In this document: positions 1-7,604 of the stretch, piece by piece
How the letters are laid out: every line of letters begins with the position of its first letter
Position numbering within the stretch: the first letter of the stretch is position 1
From: VAZQ01 sp963712565
GTDB lineage: Bacteria > Pseudomonadota > Alphaproteobacteria > Rhizobiales > Xanthobacteraceae
DNA length: 64,000 bases
Reading direction: 5' to 3'
Assembly (NCBI GenBank): GCA_963712565.1
Contig: CAVQIP010000052.1
Location: forward strand, 1 to 64,000
The notes under the pieces: model-generated
Database searches by the model: none
What the model was told of the DNA's origin: nothing
The model's input: the letters and a program-made list of their open reading frames with translations, nothing else
Position numbers and translations under genes: made by a program

Positions 1-63
1 GTGGCGGCAGCGAGGATGTGGGGACGCATTTCTGGTGCGCCATATTCGAGTTTGCGGCGCCAT

Positions 64-675
64 TCACCCCTCCTCGATCGCCAGCCGGTCGGCGTCGTCC
101 TTGAGCCGCACGCCCGAGAGCCGGCGCGCGCGCATGGCGGTGAGGAGATGCACGAGCTTGAAGCCGGCATCGGCGTAGCCCAAGCCCTCGGGGCGGATGT
201 TGGAGATGCAGTTGCGCTCGGCATCGGTGGTCGCCGGTGTGGGCGCGAAGGTGAGGTAGGCGCCCATGCTGTCGGGCGCCGACAGCCCCGGACGCTCGCC
301 GATCAGCACCACCACGATCTCGGCGTGCAGCGCGCGCGCGATCGCATCGCCGAGCGCCACGCGGCCGTGGCGGGCCACGATGAGCGGCGCGATCCGCCAG
401 TGCGCGAGGCGTGGGAGCGCAACGGCGAGCAGCGGCCGGGCGTGGGTTTGCACCGCGCGCGCGGACAGCCCGTCGGCGATGACGAAGGCGAGGTCGTGGC
501 CGCTGCCGGCATGGGCGGCGAGCCGCGCCGCCGCGTCGCCACCGAGCCGGCGGCCGAGGTCGGGCCGCATGAGATAATGCTGGCGGGTCTCCGCCGCGCT
601 CGCGACCGCGAGCACGGGCAGGCCGAGCCCGGCGAGATCGGCAATGAGGCTTGCCTCGTCGAGCTCCGCATGCAC
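64..675 (-). CDS. eutC: Ethanolamine ammonia-lyase small subunit (EutC), no clear start codon
   Basis: Small subunit of the adenosylcobalamin-dependent enzyme that converts ethanolamine to acetaldehyde and ammonia. It lies downstream of eutB on the same strand. Family features seen: the DLGRRL segment, a conserved LIGERPGLS block, and a C-terminal NCISNIRPEGL segment. The coordinates use an internal GTG, but coding clearly continues upstream in the same frame: a typical EutC N-terminus (PWADLRRFTPARIALPRSG) is encoded up to about 795, and the frame stays open to 867. No ATG, GTG or TTG occurs in frame between 867 and 675, so the true start is missing, shifted by an indel, or non-canonical. 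A palindromic repeat begins at 882, right behind this region. The identity is secure; the 5' end is not. Confidence 0.85.
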   Translation of the reverse strand: MHAELDEASLIADLAGLGLPVLAVASAAETRQHYLMRPDLGRRLGGDAAARLAAHAGSGHDLAFVIADGLSARAVQTHARPLLAVALPRLAHWRIAPLIVARHGRVALGDAIARALHAEIVVVLIGERPGLSAPDSMGAYLTFAPTPATTDAERNCISNIRPEGLGYADAGFKLVHLLTAMRARRLSGVRLKDDADRLAIEEG

Positions 676-881
676 GGCGTCGCGGGCGCGCGCATGGGCG
701 AGGCGAAAGTCGAGCAGCGGCGCGGTGGCGAGCGAGGCGCCGCTCCGCGGCAGCGCGATGCGCGCCGGCGTGAAGCGGCGCAGATCCGCCCACGGCTCGT
801 CGGGCGCTGCTCCCCGCGCAGGCGGTTGCGATAGGTGAGTCGGTGGTCGATGTCGCGATTCAGCGCGTCATCCTTCGACGT

Positions 882-1020
882 GTCGTCCTCGCGAAGATCG
901 CGGGTGACCCGAGATCGGCTCTTCAAGTGCGCATGTCGGCTATAGCCGGACATGCGTTGGGGACCCACGTGCCACAGACCGCGGCCCTGGAATATGGGTC
1001 CCCGCCTGCGCGGGAACGTG
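882..1020. repeat. Dispersed palindromic repeat, family A, copy 1
   Basis: About 140 bp of stacked inverted repeats lying between eutB and eutC. The order is: GTCGTCC-type end, an ATCKCGGGT/ACCCGAGAT hairpin, a GCATGTCGGCTA-type palindrome, GTTGGGGACCCA, then GGAATATGGGTC and a closing GCGGG end. The same order of blocks recurs at 22979-23124, and a shorter version occurs near 37143-37203. Confidence 0.85.
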
Positions 1021-1039
1021 AGCCGCTGATTGCACTCAC

Positions 1040-2416
1040 TCACGCCGGCAGCAGCGCGCGGAAGCGGCCCGGCATGGCGCGCGGGCGGATGCGCGCGGCG
1101 TCATCGATAAGGCCCTGGCGCGCGAGCCAGGCTTCGAATTCCGGCGCCGGCCGGCGGCCGAGGAGATCGCGCATGGCGAGCGCGTCGTGGAACGACGTGC
1201 TCTGATAGCCCAGCATGATGTCGTCGGCGCCGGGCACGCCCATGACGAAATTCACGCCCGCGGCGGTAAGCAGCGCGAGCAGCGCGTCCATGTCGTCCTG
1301 GTCGGCCTCGGCGTGGTTGGTGTAGCAGACGTCGACCCCCATCGGCAGGCCCAAGAGCTTGCCGCAGAAATGATCCTCCAGGCCGGCGCGCATGATCTGC
1401 TTGCCGTCGTAGAGATATTCCGGGCCGATGAAGCCGACCACGGTGTTGACCAGGAGCGGGCGGAAGCGGCGCGCCACCGCGTAGGCGCGCGCCTCGAGCG
1501 TCTGCTGGTCGACGCCGTGATGGGCGCCGGCGGAGAGCGCGCTGCCTTGCCCGGTCTCGAAATACATCACGTTGTCGCCGACGCTGCCGCGGTGAAGCGC
1601 CAGCGCGGCCGCGTGCGCTTCCCCGAGCAGCGCGAGGTCGATGCCGAAGCTCTTGTTGGCGGCCTGCGTCCCCGCGATCGACTGGAACACCAGATCGACC
1701 GGCGCGTCTTTGGCGATCAGACCGAGGGTCGTGGTGACGTGCGCCAGCACGCAGGTCTGGGTCGGAATGTCGAGCTTGCTGCGCAGCTCGTCGAGCATCG
1801 CGAGCAGCGCGCCCGCGCGCTCGGGACTGTCGGTCGCGGGATTGATGCCGATGACGGCGTCGCCGGCGCCGAGCAGCAGGCCGTCGAGGATGCCGGCGGC
1901 GATGCCGGCGGGATCGTCGGTCGGATGATTGGGCTGCAGCCGCACCGACAGCCGGCCGGGCAACCCGATGGTGTTGCGGAAGCGGGTGACGACCGCGCAC
2001 TTCGCCGCCATCACCATCAGATCCTGCAGCCGGCTGATCTTGCTCACCGCCGCCGCCATCTCGGGCGTGACGCCGGGCGCGAGCGCGGCGAGTTCCTCCG
2101 CGCTCGGCGCGTCGGACAGCAGCCAGTCGCGCAGGCCGCCGACGGTGAGATGCGCGATCGGCGCAAAGGCCGCCGCGTCGTGGCCGTCGACGATGAGCCG
2201 GGTCACCTCGTCGCTCTCGTAGGGGACCACGTGCTCGGTCAAAAACGCGGCGAGCGGCAGGTCGGCGAGCGCGTATTGCGCGGCCACGCGCTCTTCGCCC
2301 GTCGCCGCGGCGATGCCGGCGAGCTCGTCGCCGCTGCGCAGCGGCGTGGCCTTGGCCATGAGCGTCTTGAGATCGGGAAAGACGTAGCGGCTCGTTCCGA
2401 TCGTCGCGCGATACAT
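1040..2416 (-). CDS. eutB: Ethanolamine ammonia-lyase large subunit (EutB)
   Basis: Catalytic large subunit of adenosylcobalamin-dependent ethanolamine ammonia-lyase, 458 residues, the usual length for the family. The family block YFETGQGSALSAGAHHG is present in the TIM-barrel domain. R159-x-Q161 in RLQPNHPTDD and N192 fit the known substrate-binding Arg, Gln and Asn of the E. coli enzyme (alignment by eye). The C-terminal half carries the VCYTNHAEADQDDMD and MGVPGADDIMLGYQSTSFHD segments. The ATG is preceded by AAAGGA. It is transcribed toward eutC. No eutA reactivase, carboxysome shell genes or ethanolamine permease are visible, so this is the minimal eutBC arrangement used to obtain nitrogen or carbon from ethanolamine. 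Confidence 0.97.
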   Translation of the reverse strand: MYRATIGTSRYVFPDLKTLMAKATPLRSGDELAGIAAATGEERVAAQYALADLPLAAFLTEHVVPYESDEVTRLIVDGHDAAAFAPIAHLTVGGLRDWLLSDAPSAEELAALAPGVTPEMAAAVSKISRLQDLMVMAAKCAVVTRFRNTIGLPGRLSVRLQPNHPTDDPAGIAAGILDGLLLGAGDAVIGINPATDSPERAGALLAMLDELRSKLDIPTQTCVLAHVTTTLGLIAKDAPVDLVFQSIAGTQAANKSFGIDLALLGEAHAAALALHRGSVGDNVMYFETGQGSALSAGAHHGVDQQTLEARAYAVARRFRPLLVNTVVGFIGPEYLYDGKQIMRAGLEDHFCGKLLGLPMGVDVCYTNHAEADQDDMDALLALLTAAGVNFVMGVPGADDIMLGYQSTSFHDALAMRDLLGRRPAPEFEAWLARQGLIDDAARIRPRAMPGRFRALLPA

Positions 2417-2499
2417 GCGGGCTGATCCTTTGGGACGCAGCGTGGTAGTATGTTTGTCTTTGGCGTGTAGCGTATGGCGTGCTGCGAGCTCGAGTGCTC

Positions 2500-2640
2500 A
2501 CTCCCTCCCCTCCCCGCTTGTGGGGGAGGGTCGGGGTGAGGGGGGTGGTGCGCATGGGCAATGCCGGTGCCCAATCGCCCGACCCCCACCCCCAACGGGG
2601 CCCTCGACCCGGCAAGGGGGTCACTGACGGTCGCAGCTCA
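2500..2640. repeat. Dispersed GC-rich inverted repeat, family C, copy 1
   Basis: This stretch upstream of eutB holds a CCTCCCC...GGGGGAGGGTCGGGGTGAGG arm, followed by a reverse-oriented partner (CGACCCCCACCCCCAACGGGG). It resembles the cleaner pair at 13013-13145 and fragments at 43321-43390 and 63468-63522. No gene or riboswitch is visible in the 244 bp between the two flanking genes. Confidence 0.6.
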
Positions 2641-2660
2641 TCGCTAAATTTGTGCGCCGA

Positions 2661-3689
2661 TCACCGCAGGAATTCGTCGGTATAGAGACCGTCGAATTTG
2701 GCCAGCGCGTCTTTCGGCTCCAGCAGCTTGGCCTCCAGGCTGACCTTTTGCGAGTGCTCGAGGCCGGGCACGGTGACGCGCAGATCGCCGGCATGCGCTT
2801 GCGCCACGGTCCGCCAGGCGGCGGCGAGCACGGCGGCGTCCATCTTGTCGAAGCGCTTCTTGAGCAGCGCGAGCGCCTCGTCCGGCCGGTCGCGAATGAA
2901 GCGGTTGGCGGCGGCAAGCGCGCGCGCGACGCGGACGCATTTCTCCCGCGCTTTGGTACAGGTGTCGGGGCGCGTGTAGACGAGGCCATAGGCGAACGGC
3001 AGCAGATCGGGCGCGTCGCTCACGGCGCTCGCCAGCATGACGGCGTTGCCCTTGACCACCGCCTCGGTGGTGTAGGGCAGCGAGGTGGCGTAGCCGTCGA
3101 GCGCCTTGGTCTGCAGCGCCGCCAGCATGCCGGGCGGATCCATGGGCGCGATGCGGACGTCGGCTTCGATATCGAGGCCGCCGCGGCTGGCGACCAGGCG
3201 TTCCCAGGCGTGCACGATGCTGCCGACGCCCTGGATGCCGATGGTCTTGCCGCGCAGCGCCTGGGCGCGGGCCTTGAACGGCGTGCCCTCGGCGATCCCC
3301 GCCGCTGCGGCGACGTCCTTGCGCAGCACCAGCTCGACCAGCGGCTTGTCGATGAGATTGGCGATCGCGAACAGCCGCTGTCCCTGCGCCGCCGCGCGCA
3401 GGAAGACCGGGCCGGTACCCATGGTGAAGTCGGCGCTGCCGGCGATGACGGCATTGACCGCGCCCACGCCGACCACGGTGCGATGGCTGACCTTGAGGCC
3501 TTCCTTCTTGTAGAAGCCGGCGTCCTCGGCGAGGAACGGCGCGCTGAAGGTGAGCGTCGCGGCCGGCAGCGCCATCAGGATGTCGATCTCCTGGCTCGCC
3601 GCGATCGTGGGGCCGAGCGCAATGACGCCCCCGAGCGCGGCGGCGACGGTGCGAGTTTCGACATCGCATGCTCCCTTTTGCTCCGTCAC
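2661..3689 (-). CDS. ABC transporter substrate-binding protein (NMT1/SsuA type), disturbed 5' end
   Basis: Periplasmic solute-binding protein of the nitrate/sulfonate/taurine or thiamine-precursor type. Family features: a mature start reading EIDILMALPAATLTFSAPFLAEDAGFYKKEGL, then the GSADFTMGTGPVFLRA and KTIGIQGVGS segments. No permease or ATPase gene adjoins it, so the ligand is unknown. The chosen start is an in-frame GTG at 3689 at the edge of a palindromic repeat, without a good ribosome site. A better signal, GGGAG, precedes ATG at 3664 (MSKLA), but that frame is off by one. A one-base change after about five codons would give a normal signal peptide (MSKLA...VAAALGGVIALGPTIAAS). This gene therefore either carries a frameshift or uses a weak GTG. 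Confidence 0.8.
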   Translation of the reverse strand: MTEQKGACDVETRTVAAALGGVIALGPTIAASQEIDILMALPAATLTFSAPFLAEDAGFYKKEGLKVSHRTVVGVGAVNAVIAGSADFTMGTGPVFLRAAAQGQRLFAIANLIDKPLVELVLRKDVAAAAGIAEGTPFKARAQALRGKTIGIQGVGSIVHAWERLVASRGGLDIEADVRIAPMDPPGMLAALQTKALDGYATSLPYTTEAVVKGNAVMLASAVSDAPDLLPFAYGLVYTRPDTCTKAREKCVRVARALAAANRFIRDRPDEALALLKKRFDKMDAAVLAAAWRTVAQAHAGDLRVTVPGLEHSQKVSLEAKLLEPKDALAKFDGLYTDEFLR

Positions 3690-3790
3690 CCTGAGGTGCG
3701 AGCGAGCGAGCCTCGAAGGGCGACGGCCCAAGTTCGGGCCGTGCATCCTTCGAGGCCCGCGCAGGACGCGGGCACCTCAGGATTACGCGG
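3685..3790. repeat. Dispersed palindromic repeat, family B, copy 1
   Basis: About 105 bp bounded by inverted ends GTCACCCTGAGGTGC and GCACCTCAGGAT, with inner arms CGAGCCTCGAAGG and CATCCTTCGAGG. It sits in the divergent intergenic region between the substrate-binding protein gene and the amidohydrolase genes. Copy 2 is at 6144-6247. Confidence 0.85.
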
Positions 3791-3859
3791 CAAACCGTCA
3801 TAGCTCTCGGTGGTGTATATTGGCTGCTCCAGGAGGCACTCCGGCGAAGAGCGCGATCC

Positions 3860-4993
3860 ATGAAACTTCCCTACGCCGGCGCCATCGACTGCGATCTGCA
3901 TCCGGCGATGCCGAGCGCGGCGGCGCTGCTGCCCTATCTCGACGACTACTGGCGCGACCAGCTCGTCAACCGCCATATCGACAAGTACTCCTTCATTCTG
4001 ACCAGCTATCCGCCGCACTCGCCGCTCTCCGCGCGTCCGGACTGGCGGCAGGCGTCGGGGCTGCCGGCCGGCGACCTCGAGGCCATCCGCCGCCAGGCGC
4101 TCGATCCCTTCGGCAGCCGGTTCGCCATCTGCAACGTGCTGCACGGCGCGCTGGCGCTGTTCAACGAAGACATGGCGGCGGCGTTGTGCGCGGCGGTGAA
4201 CGACTGGGTGGCGAGCGAATTGCTGGCGCGGGAGCCGCGCCTGCGCGCGTCGATCCTGGTGCCGGCGCACAATCCGGCGCTGGCGGTGAACGAGATCGAG
4301 CGCGTGGCGGGCGATCGCCGCTTCGTGCAGGTGCTGCTGCTGGCGATGGGAGAAATGCTGCTGGGACGACGGCTGTATTGGCCGGTCTACGCCGCGGCCG
4401 AGAAGCACGGGCTCGCCGTCGGCATTCATGCCGGCAGCAGCTATCACCACGCGCCGATGCCGTCGGGCTGGCCGGCCCACCGGGTGGAGGATTACGTCGC
4501 GCAATCGACCGCGTTCGAGTCCCAGCTGCTCAGCTTCCTGGCCGAGGGCGTGTTTCAGAAATTTCCCGCGCTCAAGCTGGTGCTGATCGAATCCGGCATC
4601 ACCTGGCTCCCGACCTTGCTGTGGCGCACCAACAAGACCTGGCGCGGGGTGCGGCCCGAGGTGCCGTGGATCGACCGGCCGCCGGCCGACATCGTGCGCG
4701 ACCATGTCCGCCTGACGCTGCAGCCGGTCGATGCCCCGCGCGGCGATCCTCACGTGCTCGCGCGCGTGCTCGAGCATGTCGGCTGCGACCGCATGCTGCT
4801 GTTCTCGACCGATTACCCGCACTGGCATTTCGACGGCGAGGAGGTCTTGCCCGACGGGTTTCCGGAGGATGCCGTGCACAAGCTCCTGATCGACAACCCG
4901 CTCGAGACCTATCCGCGCCTGCGCGACGGGGCGGTCGCACAGGAGACTGTTTTGCGCGATAATGCGGCGGCAGGGCAGGAGGCCGTGCGATGA
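3860..4993 (+). CDS. Amidohydrolase family protein (ACMSD-like), first of a tandem pair
   Basis: Metal-dependent TIM-barrel hydrolase or decarboxylase of the Amidohydro_2 family (relatives: ACMSD, gamma-resorcylate decarboxylase and many uncharacterised proteins), 377 residues. Visible metal-site candidates: D10-C-D12-L-H14 at the N-terminus, H190 in GIHAGSS, and D318 in FSTDYPHW, which is the characteristic C-terminal aspartate motif. E244 lies in LIESGITWLP. The first strand reads D-x-D-x-H rather than the classic H-x-H, as in many paralogues of this family. It overlaps the next gene by four bases (ATGA), so the two are translationally coupled. Substrate is unknown; a cyclic or aromatic acid is plausible from the family. 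Confidence 0.9.
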   Translation: MKLPYAGAIDCDLHPAMPSAAALLPYLDDYWRDQLVNRHIDKYSFILTSYPPHSPLSARPDWRQASGLPAGDLEAIRRQALDPFGSRFAICNVLHGALALFNEDMAAALCAAVNDWVASELLAREPRLRASILVPAHNPALAVNEIERVAGDRRFVQVLLLAMGEMLLGRRLYWPVYAAAEKHGLAVGIHAGSSYHHAPMPSGWPAHRVEDYVAQSTAFESQLLSFLAEGVFQKFPALKLVLIESGITWLPTLLWRTNKTWRGVRPEVPWIDRPPADIVRDHVRLTLQPVDAPRGDPHVLARVLEHVGCDRMLLFSTDYPHWHFDGEEVLPDGFPEDAVHKLLIDNPLETYPRLRDGAVAQETVLRDNAAAGQEAVR

Positions 4994-6087
4994 ACGTTCC
5001 GCTCCGGCACCAGAGCGCCTCGGCCGGGCTCGCGATCGTGGATTGCGACATTCACCCGGCCTATCGCACGCCGGCGGATTTGCATCCGTTCCTGCCGGCG
5101 CGCTGGCGCGAACACATGACCACGTTCGGCGAACACCTGCGCCAGGGTCTGTCCGGCCAGTTGGCCTGGCCGCGCATGATGGCGGCGGGCATGCGCGTCG
5201 ACGCCTTTCCCGAGCGCGGCCCGCCGGGTTGCGATCTCGATCTCATGCGGGCGCAGCATCTCGACGCCAACGGCGTCGAATACGGCATGCTGATGCAGTT
5301 GAGCCGCGGCGGCATGGAGGAAAGGAACCTGGAATTCGCCGCCGCGCTGTCGCGCGCGGTCAACGACTGGCAGTTGGAGGCGTGGGTCAAGCCGGAGCCG
5401 CGCCTGCGCGCCGGCATCGTGGTGCCGCAGGAGGACGCCGCCTTCGCGGTCGCCGAGATCGAACGCCGCGCCGACGATCCCGGCTTCGTCCAGATCCTGA
5501 TCTCGCCGCGTTCGAGCGATCCGCTCGGTCACCGCCGCTACTGGCCGATCTACGAGGCGGCGCAGCGTTGCCGCCGCCCGATCGCGCTCCACGTGCAGGG
5601 GTTTTCCGGCGGCCATGCCTCCACCGGCTCGGGCTGGCCCACCTATTACATGCAGGAGCATTACGCCACCACGACCGGGATGCAGAACACCGTAACCAGC
5701 CTGGTGTTCGAGGGCGTGTTCGAGCGCTTCCCCGATCTCAACGTCGTGCTGATCGAAGGCGGCTTCACCTGGGTGCCCGCGCTGTGCTGGCGCATGGACA
5801 AGCACTGGGAGCGCATGCGTCAGGAGACGCCGCATCTCAAGCGGCCTCCCTCCGAATACGTGCGCGAGCACTGCTGGTTCACCACCCAGCCGATCGAGGA
5901 GCCGGCCGATCCGCAGCATCTCGCCGACGTCATCGGCTGGATCGGCTGGGACCGGCTGATGTTCTCCACCGACTACCCGCATTGGGACTTCGACGATCCG
6001 CGGCAAGTGTTCAAGTTCCCGCTGACCGAGGCGCAGAAGGCCAAGGTGTTCCGCGACAACGCCAAGGCGCTGTATCGCCTGTCGTGA
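4990..6087 (+). CDS. Amidohydrolase family protein (ACMSD-like), second of a tandem pair
   Basis: A paralogue of the preceding gene, 365 residues, with the same landmarks: D18-C-D20-I-H22 at the N-terminus, a LHVQGF histidine in mid-barrel, LIEGGFTWVPALCWRMDKHW, and the FSTDYPHWDF aspartate motif near residue 325. It probably arose by duplication of the upstream gene. Retention of both coupled copies suggests a heteromeric enzyme or two related substrates, but that is inference. It ends at TGA 6087, followed by a palindromic repeat. No transporter or regulator lies in the same transcription unit; the nearby Rieske protein gene is on the same strand after the repeat. Confidence 0.9.
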   Translation: MNVPLRHQSASAGLAIVDCDIHPAYRTPADLHPFLPARWREHMTTFGEHLRQGLSGQLAWPRMMAAGMRVDAFPERGPPGCDLDLMRAQHLDANGVEYGMLMQLSRGGMEERNLEFAAALSRAVNDWQLEAWVKPEPRLRAGIVVPQEDAAFAVAEIERRADDPGFVQILISPRSSDPLGHRRYWPIYEAAQRCRRPIALHVQGFSGGHASTGSGWPTYYMQEHYATTTGMQNTVTSLVFEGVFERFPDLNVVLIEGGFTWVPALCWRMDKHWERMRQETPHLKRPPSEYVREHCWFTTQPIEEPADPQHLADVIGWIGWDRLMFSTDYPHWDFDDPRQVFKFPLTEAQKAKVFRDNAKALYRLS

Positions 6088-6143
6088 CGCTGCAGTGGAT
6101 CGCTCATCACGTCAACGGCCGACAAGAATGACTCGCTCCCGCC

Positions 6144-6247
6144 GTCACCCTGAGGTGCGAGCGAAGCGAGCCTCGAAGGGCGACGGCCCGTGGCGGCGCA
6201 TCCTTCGAGGCCCGGCCTTCGGCCGGGCACCTCAGGATGACGGTCAC
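6144..6247. repeat. Dispersed palindromic repeat, family B, copy 2
   Basis: Same structure and orientation as the copy at 3685-3790: outer inverted ends GTCACCCTGAGGTGC and GCACCTCAGGATGAC, inner GAGCCTCGAAGGGCGACGGC and CATCCTTCGAGGCC. The two copies bracket the tandem amidohydrolase genes. Confidence 0.85.
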
Positions 6248-6264
6248 CGAGTGATACCGTTGCG

Positions 6265-6728
6265 ATGACCCGCGAGGTCGTCGCCAAGGCCCGCGACGTG
6301 GCGCCGGGCACGTGCGTGATCGTGACGGTCAAGGGCCGCGACATCGGCATCTTCAATCTGGGCGGGCAATATTTCGCGCTGGCCAATCGTTGTCCGCATG
6401 CCGGCGGCCCGCTCTGTCGCGGCCGCATCGTCGCGCTCGTGCAGTCGGCCGGGCCCGGCCAGTATTCCCTGGTGCGGCACGGCGAATTCCTGCGCTGCCC
6501 GTGGCACGGATGGGAGTTCGACATCCGCACCGGCCAATCCTGGTGCGATCCCAATTCCACCCGCGCGCGACAGTTTGCGGTCACGGTCGAGCCGGGCGCG
6601 GCGCTGGTCAAAGGCCCCTATGTCGCGGAGACCTTCGCGGTCTCGGTCGAGGAGGACTATCTGGTCGTCGATCTGGCGGCCGGGGTACCAGTTCGCCGGC
6701 AAGCGGGGAGGTGCGGATGCTGCGCTGA
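6265..6728 (+). CDS. Rieske 2Fe-2S domain protein, natural stop codon not in frame
   Basis: Small soluble Rieske ferredoxin-like protein. The cluster ligands are visible as C43-P-H45 and C78-P-W-H81, followed by GWEFDIRTG. The domain ends near residue 137 (EDYLVVDLA, about 6675), the usual length of such stand-alone proteins. The frame does not stop there: it runs on to 7419 through sequence that is antisense to the convergent cupin gene. A TGA at 6726-6728 in another frame would end the protein naturally after one small indel, and the given end uses it. Likely role: electron carrier or subunit of a dioxygenase-type system linked to the neighbouring amidohydrolases (inference). Confidence 0.75.
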
Positions 6729-6747
6729 GGTGCCGCGACGTTGGCCG

Positions 6748-7380
6748 CGCGATCGCCGCGTCGGCGAAGATCTTGTACTGCTGCACCCGCGGTTTCTCCT
6801 TGTCGGCGGGGTTGAGGTATTGGATCGAGCTTTTTCCGATCAGCGCGCGCGGCAGGATCATCACGCGGACGAAGCGGCTCGCCCGGTCGGCGGCGGCTTG
6901 CGCGAACACGGGCTCGGGTCCGCTCTCGTACCAGGCGCCGCCCGGCCCATAGGAGGTCGAGCGTCCGTGAGTATCGATGCGGATGCCGCCCTCGAGCAGG
7001 CAACGGATGCCGGGCCCCTGATGCCGGTGCAGATAGGCGTAGCCGCCCGGCGGGAAACCGACGCTGTCGCCGCGCAGAAGAAGGTCGCCCGGCGGCAAGG
7101 TGTCGAGCCGCGCGCACAGTTTTGGGCGCGAGGTCGCGCCCGCCGTCGCGCCGTCGGCTGCCACCGCCGAGCCGAGCTCGAAGCGCCAGCAGGTCGCACC
7201 CGCCGAGCCGGCGTGCAGCGTCGCGGCGCCTTCGCCGTGCCAGGCCTCGCCGTCGGTGAACGCGCGGTCGGCGATGGCGACGCCGCCGTGCACGATGAAG
7301 ATCATCCGCGGCAATGCCGGCAACGCAAGCTCGGCGCCGTTCGAGAGAATATCCTCGTAGAGCGCAAGCACCGGGGGCAT
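6748..7380 (-). CDS. Cupin-like protein, natural stop codon not in frame
   Basis: The recognisable part is 211 residues from ATG 7380 (MPPVLALYEDIL), with GGAG upstream. It reads as two cupin-like halves: HGGVAIADRAF...GEAWHGEGAATLHAG and GYAYLHRHQGPGIRCLLEGGIRIDTHGRSTSYGPGGAWYESGPEP, the second holding the candidate metal ligands H-x-H and E. The conserved part ends around QQYKIFADAAIA (6748). The frame then stays open without a stop to 6244, straight across the antisense of the Rieske gene. The given end is where family-like sequence stops, not a stop codon. Function is unknown; similar cupins accompany aromatic or heterocyclic catabolic genes. Confidence 0.65.
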
Positions 7381-7604
7381 GACGACGTCTCCGCTGGAAC
7401 GAATGGATCGGGACTGTAGCAGCGAACGGCAAGCGATCCAGGCCGTCGGGATCGATGGCAGCGCCCCATGTCGCAGGGTCTGCGGCGAGCGGCAGACTGC
7501 CCTTCGACAACCATGATCCGAGCCGATACCGTCGGGCAAAACGGGCCCGAGCATTGAACCCCACGCACCCCGCCGACAACTCGGTCGCCAAGCATCAGCC
7601 CTGG

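Noticed and set aside
1..43. Possible start of another minus-strand gene just after eutC (ATG 43, reading MAHQKCVPTSSLPP).
   Set aside because: Only 14 codons are in the window, with no ribosome site and no recognisable family, so it cannot be supported.
2417..2660. Cobalamin riboswitch upstream of the B12-dependent eutBC genes.
   Set aside because: The region is filled by low-complexity repeat sequence; no B12-box-like conserved core was seen.
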